Below, in pieces: positions 50,250 through 60,935 of a stretch of DNA of 64,000 bases; the stretch's first letter is position 1; the number at the start of each line of letters is the position of its first letter. The notes beneath the pieces are model-generated. The model saw only the letters and a list, made by a program, of their open reading frames with translations. It searched no databases and had not been told where the DNA came from. A program made the position numbers and the translations under genes. Location of the stretch: contig JAVGWX010000013.1 in NCBI GenBank assembly GCA_036924085.1, positions 68,813,859 through 68,877,858 of the forward strand, written 5' to 3'. This DNA comes from Ariolimax columbianus. Its lineage: Eukaryota > Mollusca > Gastropoda > Stylommatophora > Arionidae.

Positions 50250-50790
50250 TTTCTTCTCCTGCTTCTTCTTCTTCTCCTTCTTCTTCTTCCTTCTTCTCCT
50301 GCTTTTTCTTCTTCTCCTGCTTCTTCTTCTTCTCCTGCTTCTTCTTCTTCTCCTGCTTCTTCTTCTTCTCCTGCTTCTTCTTCTTCTCCTGCTTCTTCTT
50401 CTTCTCCTGCTTCTTCTTCTTCTCCTGCTTCTTCTTCTTCTCCTGCTTCTCCTTCTTCTCCTGCTTCTTCTTCTTCTCCTGCTTCTTCTTCTTCTCCTGC
50501 TTCTTCTTCTTCTCCTGCTTCTTCCTTCTTCTCCTGCTTCTTCTTCTTCTCCTGCTTCTTCCTTCTTCTCCTGCTTCTCCTTCTTCTCCTGCTTCTTCTT
50601 CTTCTCCTGCTTCTTCCTTCTTCTCCTGCTTCTTCCTTTTTCTCCTGCTTCTTCTTCTTCTCCTGCTTCTTCTTCTTCTCCTGCTTCTTCTTCTTCTCCT
50701 CCTTCTTCCTTCTTCTTCTTCTTCCCCTTCTTTTTCTCTCTTTCTCCTTCTTCTTCTTCCTTTTCGTCTTCTTCTTCGGCTTCTCCTCCT
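50250..50790. repeat. 18-bp CTGCTTCTTCTTCTTCTC minisatellite
   Basis: About 25-30 copies of an 18-bp TTC-rich unit in which a CTGC punctuates (TTC)n. Plus frames are Ser/Leu/Phe-rich, minus frames Glu/Lys/Arg-rich; none is a gene. Confidence 0.95.
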
Positions 50791-50884
50791 CCTTCTATGT
50801 TTGTTCTGAAAAGGAAGTTGTGTTGCAGTGTACAGGATGTCGTTTCGAACCGACATGGTTCATCTCGGCATTGTAGTGACTGTC

Positions 50885-51250
50885 TTAGCAACGGGGGTGT
50901 GGTTTTACAGAAGAATGCTGCGGTTCCCATGGACTGCAAAGAAGACCAGTGATACAGTACTTGAGGAGGCACAGACACAAAGACAAGTTATTGCAAAGAT
51001 CAAAACAAGGCAGTCATCCTTTTTAAGGCATGTTATGAGAAGAGATGGCTTGGAGCACGTCGTGAAAACAGGAAAGATAGCAGGAAAGAGAGACAGAGGA
51101 AGGCAGAGAGAGAGAAGATGATGGACAGCCCGAGAGAATGGCATGCGCGACAATCAACAACAGAATTAGTAAACGACACACGTGATATAATTGGATGGAG
51201 ATCCATGATCGCCAACGCCAACCGGAAGGGTACCTGATGATGATGATGCT
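50885..51250 (+). mobile_element. LINE C-terminal part and 3' end
   Basis: Plus codons: VWFYRRMLRFPWTAKKTSDT, VLEEAQTQRQVIAKIKTRQS, SFLRHVMRRDGLEHVVKTGK, IAGKRDRGRQRERRW, then frameshifted residues and a (GAT)n tail at 51236-51249. It matches the LINE block R-R-M-L-x-I-P-W-T-A-K-x-T...R-Q-x-x-F-x-G-H-V-M-R-R-x-x-L-E-H-L-V-x-T-G-K. Confidence 0.8.
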
Positions 51251-51436
51251 GGTCTTCCCACTTCGGTCTCTCTTGTCTACAAGGTTGCAGTCTGTTTCCA
51301 GGGTCGGAGGTGAAATATGGCTCTTGCCAGCTATGGGTGGTTGGCGCTGTTTCAAACAGCCAGCCTGTCATTGCCTGCTGTCAGTTCGTTCATTGCTTTA
51401 TCTTCCACTTCTATTCCTTGTTCGCCTGTCGGGCTT
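51251..51436. other. Unassigned spacer
   Basis: No recognisable feature. Confidence 0.3.
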
Positions 51437-52137
51437 CATGATCAATCAATCAATTAATCAATCAATCAATCAATCAGAAACATGTCAGCTCCCCATGGAG
51501 CATAGGTCCTCAACAAATACTCGCCAAGTCTTCCTATCATGATCCATCTGAGCCAATTATGTCCACGTCATGTCTGCTTCCTTTACATTTTCTGCATATT
51601 CCCTCTTCCATGAGTGTCTCGGTCGTCCTCTACTTCTCTTGCCCTATGGATAATGTTATCCACTGGTTTCAGTAATGTGTGGCCATCTCCTCCTCCGTAT
51701 TTCATGGTCTACTGCTATTAGTCCCGTTTCCCCATCAGTTCCCCGTTGGTGATCTTGTCATACCATTTCCACCCTTGTATTTTTCGCAGGCAACCATTGA
51801 CGAAAGTCTGTACCTTTTCCATAAGTACCTGTGGTGTCCTCCATGTTTCACAGCCAAATAATAGAACGGATTTGACGTTGGAGTTGAAGATTATTATTTT
51901 GGTGGAGGTTTAAATTTGTTTTTACTTCCATAAATTCCTGAATGCAATAATAACTCCTCGCCTTCTGTATTCTTAACTGAACATCGTTTTCGGGACCTCC
52001 TACTATGTCTATATTGCTGCCAAGGTATCTGAAAGACTACATATTCTGAGGGTGGGTATCTATAATTGTTAATTGCACTGATTTTCAAAACATGTGTTTT
52101 GTCGCTGTGTATTTTTAGCCACAATTGTAGTGACCTC
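51437..52137 (-). mobile_element. LINE RT C-terminal part with (TTGA)n tail
   Basis: Minus codons with frameshifts: SLQLWLKIHSDKTHVLKISA, FRYLGSNIDIVGGPENDVQL, RIQKARS, then GRPRHSWKREYAENVKEADM, DHDRKTWRVFVEDLCSMGS. Tail: (ATTG)n at 51440-51477. Its blocks match the 16475-17580 LINE (W-R-R...D-R-x-x-W-R-x-x-V-x-x-L-C). The 52140 LINE abuts its 5' side. Confidence 0.75.
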
Positions 52138-52139
52138 AC

Positions 52140-52735
52140 TTCGAGTATCATCATCATGTAGCATGTCCTTTATAGAACGTCGCTCCCATCACAGTCTATC
52201 TGAAAGAAACTCGTTCTCTTGCCAAAACTCCATCCTCCGCCACAGTCATACCCAGACATTCATATATATCTTGGTGCCATTGTCTTCTTGGTCTACCCCT
52301 TCCTCTTTTACCTGGCGCCATACCTTCGATCTCTGTTCTCTGGAGACCGTTGTGTCTCTTGATGTGACCAAAGTATTTGCATTTTCTAGCCAAAATGGAA
52401 TTGATAAACCAGTTCTCTATGCTCAACTCTTGCAGAATGTCTGCATTTGTCTTTTTCTCTATCCAGTGTATTCTGAGGATCTTTCTGTAATATATTTGAC
52501 TCGAAGGATTCGAATCTTTGTCTGGAAGTTTTGGTAATCGTCCATGATTCGCAGCCATAAGCTGCCACATGAAATACACAGGCTCTCAAGACTTTTACTT
52601 TTATCATTTTGTTGGTGCTCTGCCATAATTTCTTCAGACTGTTCAGTCTCCGCATTGCCATAGCTAGTCTTCTTCTAAATTCTTTCGAGCAGTCGCCATT
52701 TTGTTCGAGTATACGCATCTAATTTTGCATTTGGC
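52140..52735 (-). mobile_element. LINE RT C-terminal part with (ATG)n tail
   Basis: Minus codons: RILEQNGDCSKEFRRRLAMA, MRRLNSLKKLWQSTNKMIKV, YGCESWTITK, then after a shift YYRKILRIHWIEKKTNADIL, KCKYFGHIKRHNGLQRTEIE and GKRGRGRPRRQW, ending in a short ATGATG tail near 52150. This is a longer sibling of the 49594-49990 copy. Confidence 0.8.
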
Positions 52736-52868
52736 TGTGGGAATGGGACGGAAAAGCCAAATCATCGATAAAACCGAGATCATCAAGTTGTCTCGTCAAT
52801 GTCCATTTAATGTCGTTGTCGCTTGATGATTCTTTCGACTTTATAATCCAGTCAATAGCCAGCAGCAT
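52736..52868 (-). mobile_element. LINE RT motif B-C fragment
   Basis: Minus codons: LLAIDWIIKSKESSSDNDIK, WTLTRQLDDLGFIDDLAFPS. The F-x-D-D-L-A box is RT motif C (FIDDLA). It is on the same strand as its neighbours, but sequence between it and the 52735 fragment is missing, so it may be a separate truncated piece. Confidence 0.65.
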
Positions 52869-53520
52869 TTAACAGTACTTCCTCGTCCTCTTCCTTGCGT
52901 TCGGTTTCGTGTGCTCGTTGTATGCCACCAGATGGGCTGCCTCCATGAAGTGACACGTCAGTCGCAGGTCCTCAATAGTTCCCCACAGTTTGTCTTGTAT
53001 GTTTCTCTCCTCGGGCCAGGTCTTCTCACGGGAGTCTTGGTGCCGTGGACATGTTTGCAAGATGTGTTCTGGAGTCTGGGGTCCTCTCTGACATGTGCAT
53101 TGTGCAGTCTGTGCTGCTTTCATTTTATGCATGTGTGCATTTAGTCTGCAATGACCTGTTCTGATGCGGAAAATTGTGGTATACTGTTTTCTATTCAGTC
53201 TATTGATTGGGTCCTGTGGGTATTTGCTTTTTGTTTTCTCTATCCACTGTTGTTCATATTTTTTTGGGATGTGTGCCTTGACTTCTGGCAGTGACACTGG
53301 GCCGGTGAATTGTTCTCTTTGTCTTCCCTCCCTGGCTAGTCTGTCCACCCATTCATTCCCAGGTATGCCGCAGTGAACTGGAATCCACTGGAGGGTGATA
53401 TTATTGTGGTCTGAAAGTTTAAACTTAACAATACGTTTGCAGGTGTTTCCTTTCCTGCTGCTTACAGAATCTGTAGAAAGGTGTCCAGTCTCCCTGTATC
53501 TCCATGCTGGCATCTAACCT
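52869..53520 (-). mobile_element. RNase H LINE C-terminal part (RNH-B relative), open frame
   Basis: Minus frame of ~214 codons: KLSDHNNITLQWIPVHCGIP, GNEWVDRLAREG (RNase H C-terminal His and Asp), NRLNRKQYTTIFRIRTGHCR, CTCQRGPQTPEHILQTCPRH, QDKLWGTIEDLRLTCHFMEA, stop at 52869. The C-x-C...H-I-L-Q-x-C-P module follows RNase H as usual. The frame is intact apart from the missing N-terminal domains, so this is a comparatively young copy. Its Met lies within unrelated or decayed upstream codons. Confidence 0.85.
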
Positions 53521-53639
53521 ACCTAAATGTGTAGAGTGTTCCGTCAGTGTTTGGTGTTGCTAATAATTCGTCCATCATCGTCGATGAGGACCCCCAACAT
53601 TATCATGTGCCCTACTGTATCCCTGATAATGTGGGTACG

Positions 53640-53780
53640 TGTGTGGCTGATCAATCCAACGCGAGTGCGGAAATTTCTATGACACGACTGGCAAACATAG
53701 TCCGCAGCTGTTTCTTGTATTCCCTATAATTTCTATGACACGACTAGCAAACATAGTGTAACAGTTCCTGCTGGAGCAAG
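53640..53780 (-). pseudogene. Unknown family U fragment: C-x2-C RNYREYKKQLR
   Basis: Minus codons YVC-stop-SCHRNYREYKKQLRTMFASRV; the CTATGACACGACTGGCAAAC block occurs twice (53680 and 53730). The same peptide phrase (YVCHSCKRNYREYQKQLR) recurs at 54.72-54.90 kb. I do not recognise the family; the C-x2-C suggests a zinc-binding domain of a mobile-element protein. Confidence 0.45.
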
Positions 53781-54699
53781 AGAGTTTAGGAAAGGGGTGA
53801 TGTGGCTGCTGATAACAAAGGTATCTGAACATGTTAAAGCTTAAAGCTACCTGAATTCGTGTCAAGGTCACTCACCGTCTCAACAAAGAAAAAAAGAGTT
53901 GGGGCAAAGAATGTGGACAGGTAGGAGCTGACCACTGGCGTTCCGATTTGGATAGGGGGAGAATGAGTGACAGACGCATTGGCAGCGGAGCTTGCTGCGA
54001 TAGATGAGTGACAGGTATGCAAAGTATTTCGTTCCAATAAGACTGAATAGAGTCATCCTCCTGAGATCCATTGATCAGCTTTGATACTGCTGTAGTGTAC
54101 ATAACACAGAGTCAAAGTTTAGCTCAGCAGGCTGGATGGAGAGGAGATGAGAGCGAGAGAGAGAGAGGCTGAATTTAGATAGTATGTTTAGCTCACCGAT
54201 TTGATAGAGGAGCGATTGATAGACTGTTGTACGAATGTTAGTGATAGAACAGTATCGCTCAAATAGATGTGTGAGTTTTGTATTAATAGATAATCTGAAT
54301 GCATGTTCTAAGCAGGACACATTGTGAACGAGGTATGTCCAGATCGCTCGCCTGAGGGGATTTGAGTGAGGAAGTTTTTGATAAGGTGTTTTGAGGATGC
54401 AGTTTAGGAGATGTGTGTGTGTGTGATGTAATTGCAAGGCAATAGAACTGGGTAATGATAGTTGGGAATTCCATCAAGAGCTAATGTTTAAAAATTCCGC
54501 TTTAGTTTAATATTTATATTAACATATATATAATATAGGAATATTTAGTTAAGATGATATGTATTGTATTGTGTTTGTAATTTCACTACTCATTTTTCTG
54601 GTATGAGTATTATATAATAAATATGCCACCTGCTGTGTGCCATGTCATTTACTGAGTATGGTCATGAATGATGTGGATAAGTGTGATAATGTTCTAATC
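53781..54699. other. Unassigned stretch
   Basis: About 0.9 kb without a recognisable repeat or coding motif. It includes a (GA)n run near 54150 and a (GT)n run near 54415, then AT-rich sequence from 54490. Confidence 0.3.
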
Positions 54700-54910
54700 T
54701 AGAATAACCCTAGGGCAAACAGTTGGATCTGCCACAATAGCCCTCAGCTGTTTCTGGTATTCCCTATAATTTCTTTTACACGAGTGGCAAACATAGTCCG
54801 TAGCCGTTTCTGGTATCCCACTATACTGTAAACTTTCTGATTGCTCGTCTATCCTGGACTGACAAATTACGATTTCAACGCGGTTTGTGACCGCACTTTT
54901 CCTTGTTGAA
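54700..54910 (-). pseudogene. Unknown family U, second copy
   Basis: Minus codons: VEIVICQSRIDEQSESLQYS, GIPETATDYVCHSCKRNYRE, YQKQLRAIVADPTVCPRV. Two Cys clusters (C-Q-S-R, where the R may be a mutated C, and C-H-S-C) about 28 residues apart suggest a zinc-binding fold. The match to 53640-53780 shows it is repetitive. Function unknown. Confidence 0.45.
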
Positions 54911-54939
54911 TGATTTTGAGTGCTACTGTTAAACGTGGG

Positions 54940-55215
54940 ATTTCGTGGGGAAGTGGTTAAGCCGCCGGTCTCGTGATCAGGTGGTGTGGGTTCAACTCCG
55001 GACGCCACCGTTTTTTTTCGCGGGTGTCTAATGCGGAGTCCCCTGCATCTCGTAGGCACCCCCTAGTCGTCTTGTCCTAGACTTGCCACTGGGGTCGGGC
55101 GCTTGAGACGAGAGAGTGAGGATAAAAAGTAGCGAAGTTAATCCTTACTAAAAATAGCGCTAGAAAATAAATTATGCCATCATCGTCTACGATGGACGGC
55201 GGCCTTTGCCTTTGC
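54940..55215 (+). mobile_element. tRNA-derived SINE, family S5
   Basis: Head GATTTCGTGGGGAAGTGGTT plus AAGCCGCCGGTC (box A) and TGTGGGTTCAACTCCGG (box B) at tRNA spacing. A ~190-bp body (TAATGCGGAGTCCCCTGCAT, ACTTGCCACTGGGGTCGGGC) follows, then an A-rich zone and TTTGCCTTTGCCTTG end. No central domain of the S3/S4 type was found. Confidence 0.8.
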
Positions 55216-55329
55216 CTTGTTAACCGTAAAACTCTTAAAATGTGAGGTATAGCAAATTGACTTTTACTCCTACACCCCTATGAGGTATGGTAACATCAAT
55301 GACACTCCAAATGTTATAATTACAGCTCA

Positions 55330-55560
55330 CACTGGCTTACAGCCGAGCCATCAAAGATGAATCCCCAGTTAATCCGGGATTTTTGTTGTTGATCTCAAAC
55401 GGCACCTAATATGACCCAGTCTCCCAAATTTGGTGCCAGACAAAAGCTGGGAAGTAAAGGGCGTCAGCTCGATGCGTTGTTGGTTACGAAGATAAGAGCT
55501 TTACACCAAGTTCCCAAAATGCCAGACCGCGTGTAAACGGGATCTTTACTTTTGATAATA
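55330..55560. repeat. Dispersed repeat shared with 44.88-45.08 kb
   Basis: See the matching blocks CCGGGATTTTTGTTGTTGAT and CCGCGTGTAAACGGGATCTT. No coding motif. Confidence 0.4.
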
Positions 55561-55566
55561 GTAAGG

Positions 55567-56090
55567 GTGTTCTGGAGCTGTTAATACTGGTTGAGTTCTG
55601 GAGCTGTGAATGGTGGTCGGGTTCTGGAGCTGTGAATGGTGGTCTGCTTATGGAGCTGTGAATGGTGGTCGGGGTCTGGAGCTGTGAATGGTAGTCGGGC
55701 TCTTGAGCTGTGAATGGTGATCGGGTTCTGGAGCTGTTAATGGTGGTCGGGTTCTGGAACTGTGAATGGTGGTCGGGTTCTGGAGCTGTGAATGGTGTCC
55801 CAGTTCTGAAACTTTGAATGGTGGTCGGGTTCTGGAGCTATGAATGGTGGTCGGATTCTGGAGCTGAGAATGGTGTCCCAGTTCTGGAGCTGTGAATGGT
55901 GGTCGGGCTCTGGAGCTGTGAATGTGTGAATGGTGTTCATACTATAAATCTGTGAATGGTGTTCATACTATAAATCTGTGAATAGTGTTCGTACTCTAAA
56001 TCTGTGAATAGTGTTCGTTCTCTAAAGCTGTGAATGGTATTCACGCTCTAAATCTGTGAATTTTATTCGCCTCTGAAGTTATGAACCGTT
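55567..56090. repeat. 26-bp array P, about 20 copies
   Basis: The unit is GGAGCTGTGAATGGTGGTCG plus GGTTCT, with GTGTCCCAG and GTTCATACTATAAATCT variants on the right. It is related in length and sequence to array Q. Confidence 0.9.
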
Positions 56091-56380
56091 ATGTGAATTA
56101 TGCACAAACGAAAAACGAAAAGATTCCTAGCATGAACAAATTATTTAACATAAACACATATGCAGGACGCCTGGTCTAATAGAAGCTCCACGCCAGCCAA
56201 CATAATTCAACCTCTGTCTGACATAATATATTACCTGGAATATTTAGCGTCAGCGTCACGAACTGTCATACGTAACATTACAATAAATTGTCCATGGAAA
56301 TTTGTGAACTGCGTTTCCTATGCGTTGATGTTCGGTGATTCTGTAAGGTCTTGGTATCTTGGAGACGCCAGAGTTTGTGT
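56091..56380. other. Unassigned segment between arrays P and Q
   Basis: No recognisable feature; it interrupts two related 26-bp arrays. Confidence 0.3.
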
Positions 56381-56544
56381 TTTTGTCTGCTTGGAATACT
56401 TGGAATGTTTATACAACTTGGAATACTTGAAATACTTGGAATACTTGGGATGCTTATTCAACTTGGAATACTTGGATTGCTTGGAACAATTGGAATGCCT
56501 GGAATGCTTATACAACTTGGATTGCTTGGAATACTTAGAATACA
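56381..56544. repeat. TTGGAATACTTGG-type short repeat
   Basis: Imperfect repeats of CTTGGAATACTTGGAATG (9-15-bp periods) leading into array Q. Confidence 0.8.
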
Positions 56545-57480
56545 GGAGCTGTGAATGTTGTTCGTGCTCTGACGCTGGGAATGTTGTTCGTGCTCTGACG
56601 CTGGGAATGTTGTTCGTGCTCTGACGCTGGGAATGTTGTTCGTGCTCTGACGCTGGGAATGTTGTTCGTGCTCTGACGCTGGGAATGTTGTTCGTGCTCT
56701 GACGCTGGGAATCTTGTTCGTGCTCTGACGCTGGGAATGTTGTTCGTGCTCTGACGCTGGGAATGTTGTTCGTGCTCTGACGCTGGGAATCTTGTTCGTG
56801 CTCTGACGCTGGGAATGTTGTTCGTGCTCTGACGCTGGGAATGTTGTTTGTGCTCTGACGCTGAGAATGTTGTACGTGCTCTGAAGCTGTGAATGTTGTT
56901 CGTGCTCTGACGCTTTTAATGTTGTTCGTGCTCTGAAGCTCTGAATGTTGTTCGTGCTCTGAAGCTGAGAATGTTGTACGTGCTCTGAAGCTCTGAATGT
57001 TGTTCGTGCTCTGAAGCTCTGAATGTTGTTCACGCTCTGAAGCTCTGAATGTTGTTCGTGCTCTGAAGCTGTGAATGTTGTTCGTGCTCTGAAGCTGTGA
57101 ATGTTGTTCGTGCTCTGAAGCTGTGAATGTTGTTCGTGTTCTGAAGCTGTGAATGTTGTTCGTGCTCTGAAGCTGTGAATGTTGTTCATGCTCTGAAGCT
57201 GTGAATGTTGTTCGTGCTCTGAAGCTGTGAATGTTGTTCACGCTCTGAAACTGTGAATATTGTTCACGCTATGAAGCTGTGAATGTTGTTCGTGCTCTGA
57301 AGCTGTGAATATTGTTCACGCTATGAAGCTGTGAATGTTGTTCACGCTCTGAAACTGTGAATATTGTTCACGCTATGAAGCTGTGAATGTTGTTCGTGCT
57401 CTGAAGCTGTGAATATTGTTCACGCTATGAAGCTGTGAATGTTGTTCGTGCTCTGAAGCTGTGAATATTGTTCCGGCTTT
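56545..57480. repeat. 26-bp array Q, about 36 copies
   Basis: The unit is GAATGTTGTTCGTGCTCTGA plus CGCTGG or AGCTGT (26 bp). The left block carries GACGCTGG and the right block GAAGCTGT, with TTCACGCTATGAAGC variants at the far right. Homologous to array P (GAATGGTGGTCGGGTTCTGG). Frames on the minus strand are artefacts. Confidence 0.95.
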
Positions 57481-57795
57481 GAATTTTATGGTGTGGGCCA
57501 GACAGCAAGTAACAGATTACTCTTATCGATGTTCAACTGCCAAATTTACTTTTACGTGCATAGCGCTCTCACGGTATCTCCGAGTTCATTCATCCATTTC
57601 CAATATGAATAGACTCTAGTCCCACTTCAATTAAGACCAGGATTTTATTTTAAACTTGCATGATTCGAATTCCTACAGTTTCACCCTTTCGTTTATTTAG
57701 AGCCATCAGCTTACCTGTCAGTAATCCTTGTGTTATTGATTAGTGTTGCTTTACAGGTAAAAAGTGCACACAACCAAAGCTGCCAGATAGCAGTT
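57481..57795. other. Unassigned stretch
   Basis: No recognisable feature. Confidence 0.3.
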
Positions 57796-58150
57796 TGGCT
57801 TGGCTTCGTTCGTTCTCAATCTCCCGCTACCAAACACTGAAAGGGCTTAAGTAGCAGAATGTAGTCCAGAGAACGGAATGCGTTGTGTCGTAGTTTACAG
57901 CTTGACTACGATATTTGCACCTTTCGGTCCAACACATCCGACTTCAGCAATCATTTTTTGAGTACTGAATTAGCATTCCCTCTTCGATCCCTTCTACTTA
58001 GCAAGTCTGCCCTGCTGCAGCCTGTTATCCAGGATCACCGCGTGGAGATGTAGAAGGATCTTGGCAGCTCTGGTTCACTGGCCCTGACGCTAGCAGTCAG
58101 CTATGGGTAACTGACCACTGCAGCTCATGCGCTGTTCAGCATCTTGATTC
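57796..58150 (-). repeat. Interspersed repeat family A, long copy
   Basis: On the minus strand it runs from the AGCGCATGAGCTGCAGT end (58140) through GGACCGAAAGGTGCAAATAT to the GAACGAACGAAGCCAAGCCA tail (57797). One of the longest copies, about 350 bp. Confidence 0.8.
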
Positions 58151-58774
58151 CAGATAGCAGTTTGATACATTTCCTACAATGCCTGTGTAGAAGATTTGTC
58201 TTGTACAATTAAACTGTCGTCCTCTTCCCGAAGTCCTCTCCTGCCTCACATCACTCACCAATATCTTCCCACTCTGCCAAGCTCCTCAACTAATGTGTAC
58301 ATAATAGTAATTCTAGTTTTTCTTTTCAAGATGAAATTAAACACTTGCATTTTTATGTTAGTGTTGAATGAAAAACGGTTCGAGGGTCGAGGCTTTTCTC
58401 ACATTTTGAGATTTCGAGAACACTGGCTTCGCTATTTAATAAAGGTCCAATGGAAGCACTTGATGAGTCAAATGTTTCTTCGAGACTATGTGTTACTAAG
58501 TGACGTCAGTGCTGCACGATGTTGATAATTCGCGAACGTTAGCTGTGAGAGTAATCCACAATATTTTATAACATATTTAGGGCTTGTCGGTCACCAAAGA
58601 TATGTTGGTTTTTTTCCATTCCGACAAACGTAGGAAACTATTATTTTGAACTACGTTGCTTTGTTGGGGAAGGATAGACTGCGATGAAGGAAATGAGCAA
58701 ACCTATATGCAATAAGAGGCCTACATTAAAGGGTGTAACACGTTGACGTAGCTCAAGTCTACCTAGAAGTAAAA
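58151..58774. other. Unassigned stretch with one unrecognised frame
   Basis: A plus-strand frame of 109 codons at 58196-58525 has a hydrophobic centre (VYIIVILVFLF) but no family features. I make no functional call. Confidence 0.3.
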
Positions 58775-59540
58775 ATGAGTACCGGCTTTACTGTTAAGAA
58801 AGGAAAGACAGCAAGAAAGAGGACTGTCCACCTGAACTCAAAACAAGTTGGGGCTTCTGATAATGAAGTCGGTAACACTTCTACCGCGACAGCAGTACCT
58901 AAGGAGTGAACTACCTTTGCTGTTAAATTATACGGCAATGAAACAGCAACAACAAAAACAACAGCAACAACAAAAACAACAGCAACAACAAAAACAACAG
59001 CAACAACAAAAACAACAGCAACAACAAAAACAACAGCACCAACAAAAACAACAGCAACAACAAAAACAACAGCAACAACAAAAACAACAGCAACAACAAA
59101 AACAACAGCAACAACAAAAACAACAGCAACACCAAAAACAACAGCACCAACAAAAACAACAGCAACAACAAAAACAACAGCAACAACAAAAACAACAGCA
59201 ACAACAAAAACAACAGCAACAACAAAAACAACAGCAACAACAAAAACAACAGCAACAACAAAAACAACAGCAACAACAAAAACAACAGCAACAACAATAA
59301 CAACAGCAACAACAAAAAACAACAGCAACAACAAAAACAACAGCAACAACAAAAACAACAGCGACAACAAAAACAACAGCAACAACAGCAACAACAAAAA
59401 CAACAGCAACAATTTACGAATTCTATTGCTGGGGTTCCTACTCAGAATGTAAATATTGAAACAAGTAAGATCAATAATATAGAATTGATGGATAAAACAA
59501 GGCAGGCAATTGTGGAATATGAGGCGAAGAAAAAACTCTG
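58775..59540 (+). pseudogene. Unrecognised coding remnant flanking a CAA-rich array
   Basis: From 58775 a basic N-terminus (MSTGFTVKKGKTARKRTVHL) runs 45 codons to TGA. The same frame then enters the CAA-rich array as TTK/TAT repeats. After the array, another frame reads QQQFTNSIAGVPTQNVNIET, SKINNIELMDKTRQAIVEYE, AKKKL-stop at 59539. It looks like an ORF1/gag-like or low-complexity host protein split by repeat expansion. The family is not recognised. Confidence 0.4.
58940..59412. repeat. 18-bp CAACAACAAAAACAACAG array, about 26 copies
   Basis: A CAA-rich 18-bp unit. Plus frames are poly-Gln/Lys or Thr/Ala-rich; the minus frame is a hydrophobic Val/Phe/Ala or Leu-rich artefact. Confidence 0.97.
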
Positions 59541-60935
59541 AGAAGTTTTAACTTTGGTTGAGAAGTTTTAACTTTGGTTGAGAAGTTTTAACTTTGGTTG
59601 GGAAGTTTTAACTTTGTTTGAGAAGTTTTAACTTTGGTTGAGAAGTTTTAACTTTGTTTGAGAAGTTTTAAATTTGGTTAAGAAGTTTTAACTTTGGTTG
59701 AGAAGTTTTAACTTTGGTTGAGAAGTTTTAACTTTGGTTGAGAAGTTTTAACTTTGTTTGAGAAGTTTTAACTTTGGTTGAGAAGTTTTAACTTTGGTTG
59801 AGAAGTTTTTACTTGTGTTGAGAAGTTTTAACTTTGGTTGAGAAGTTTTAACTTTGGTTGAGAAGTTTTAAATTTGGTTTAGAAGTTTTAACTTTGGTTG
59901 AGAAGTTTTTACTTTGGTTGAGAAGTTTTAACTTTGGTTGAGAAGTTTTAACTTTGTTTGAGAAGTTTTAACTTTGTTGATAAGTTTTGAACTTTGGTTG
60001 AGAAGTTTTTACTTGGGTTGAGAAGTTTTAACTTTGGTTGAGAAGTTTTTACTTTGGTTGAGAAGTTTTAACTTTGGTTGAGAAGTTTTAACTTTGGTTG
60101 AGAAGTTTTAACTTTGTTTGAGAAGTTTTAACTTTGGTTGAGAAGTTTTAACTTTGGTTGAGAAGTTTTAACTTTGGTTGAGAAGTTTTAACTTTGTTTG
60201 AGACGTTTTAACTTTGGTTGAGAAGTTTTCACTTTGGTTGAGAAGTTTTAACTTTGGTTGAGAAGTTTTAACTTTTGTTGAAAAGTTTTAAATTTGGTTT
60301 AGAAGTTTTAACTTAGGTTGAGAAGTTTTCACTTTGGTTGAGAAGTTTTAACTTTGGTTGAGAAGTTTTAACTTAGGTTGAGAAGTTTTTACTTTGGTTG
60401 AGAAGTTTTAAATTTGGTTGAGAAGTTTTAAATTTGGTTGAGAAGTTTTAACTTTGTTGATAGGTTTTGAACTTTGGTTGAGAAGTTTTAACTTTGTTGA
60501 GAAGTTTTAAACTTGGTTGAGAAGTTTTAACTTTGGTTAAGAAGTTTTAACTTTGGTTAAGAAGTTTTAACTTTGGTTGAGAAGTTTTAACTTTGTTTGA
60601 GAAGTTTTAACTTTGTTGAGAAGTTTTTAACTTTGGTTGAGAAATTTTAACTTTGTTAAGAAGTTTTTAACTTTGGTTGAGAAGTTTTAACTTTGGTTGA
60701 GAAGTTTTAACTTTGATTGAGAAGTTTTAACTTTGGTTGAGAAGTTTTAACTTTGGTTGAGAAGTTTTAACTTTGGTTAAGAAGTTTTAACTTTGGTTGA
60801 TAAGTTTTAAATTTGGTTGAGAAGTTTTTAACTTTGGTTGAGAAGTTTTAAATTTGGTTGAGAAGTTTTAACTTTGGTTGAGAAGTTTTAACTTTGGTTG
60901 CGAAGTTTTAACTTTGGTTGAGAAGTTGTAACTTT
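59537..60935. repeat. 20-bp satellite, about 70 copies
   Basis: The unit GAGAAGTTTTAACTTTGGTT includes variants TTTGTTT, TAAATTTGG and TTTTTACTT. It starts within codons following EAKKKL-stop. As an almost perfect 20-bp ladder, 60-bp register is kept for most of its length up to about 60480. Confidence 0.97.

Noticed and set aside
50119..50978. Leu/Ser/Phe-rich and Lys/Glu/Arg-rich frames of 200-280 codons
   Set aside because: Translations of the TTC-rich 18-bp minisatellite; no domain outside the repeat.
58759..59412. Val/Phe/Leu-rich membrane-like minus frame and poly-Gln plus frame
   Set aside because: Both are readings of the 18-bp CAA-rich array.
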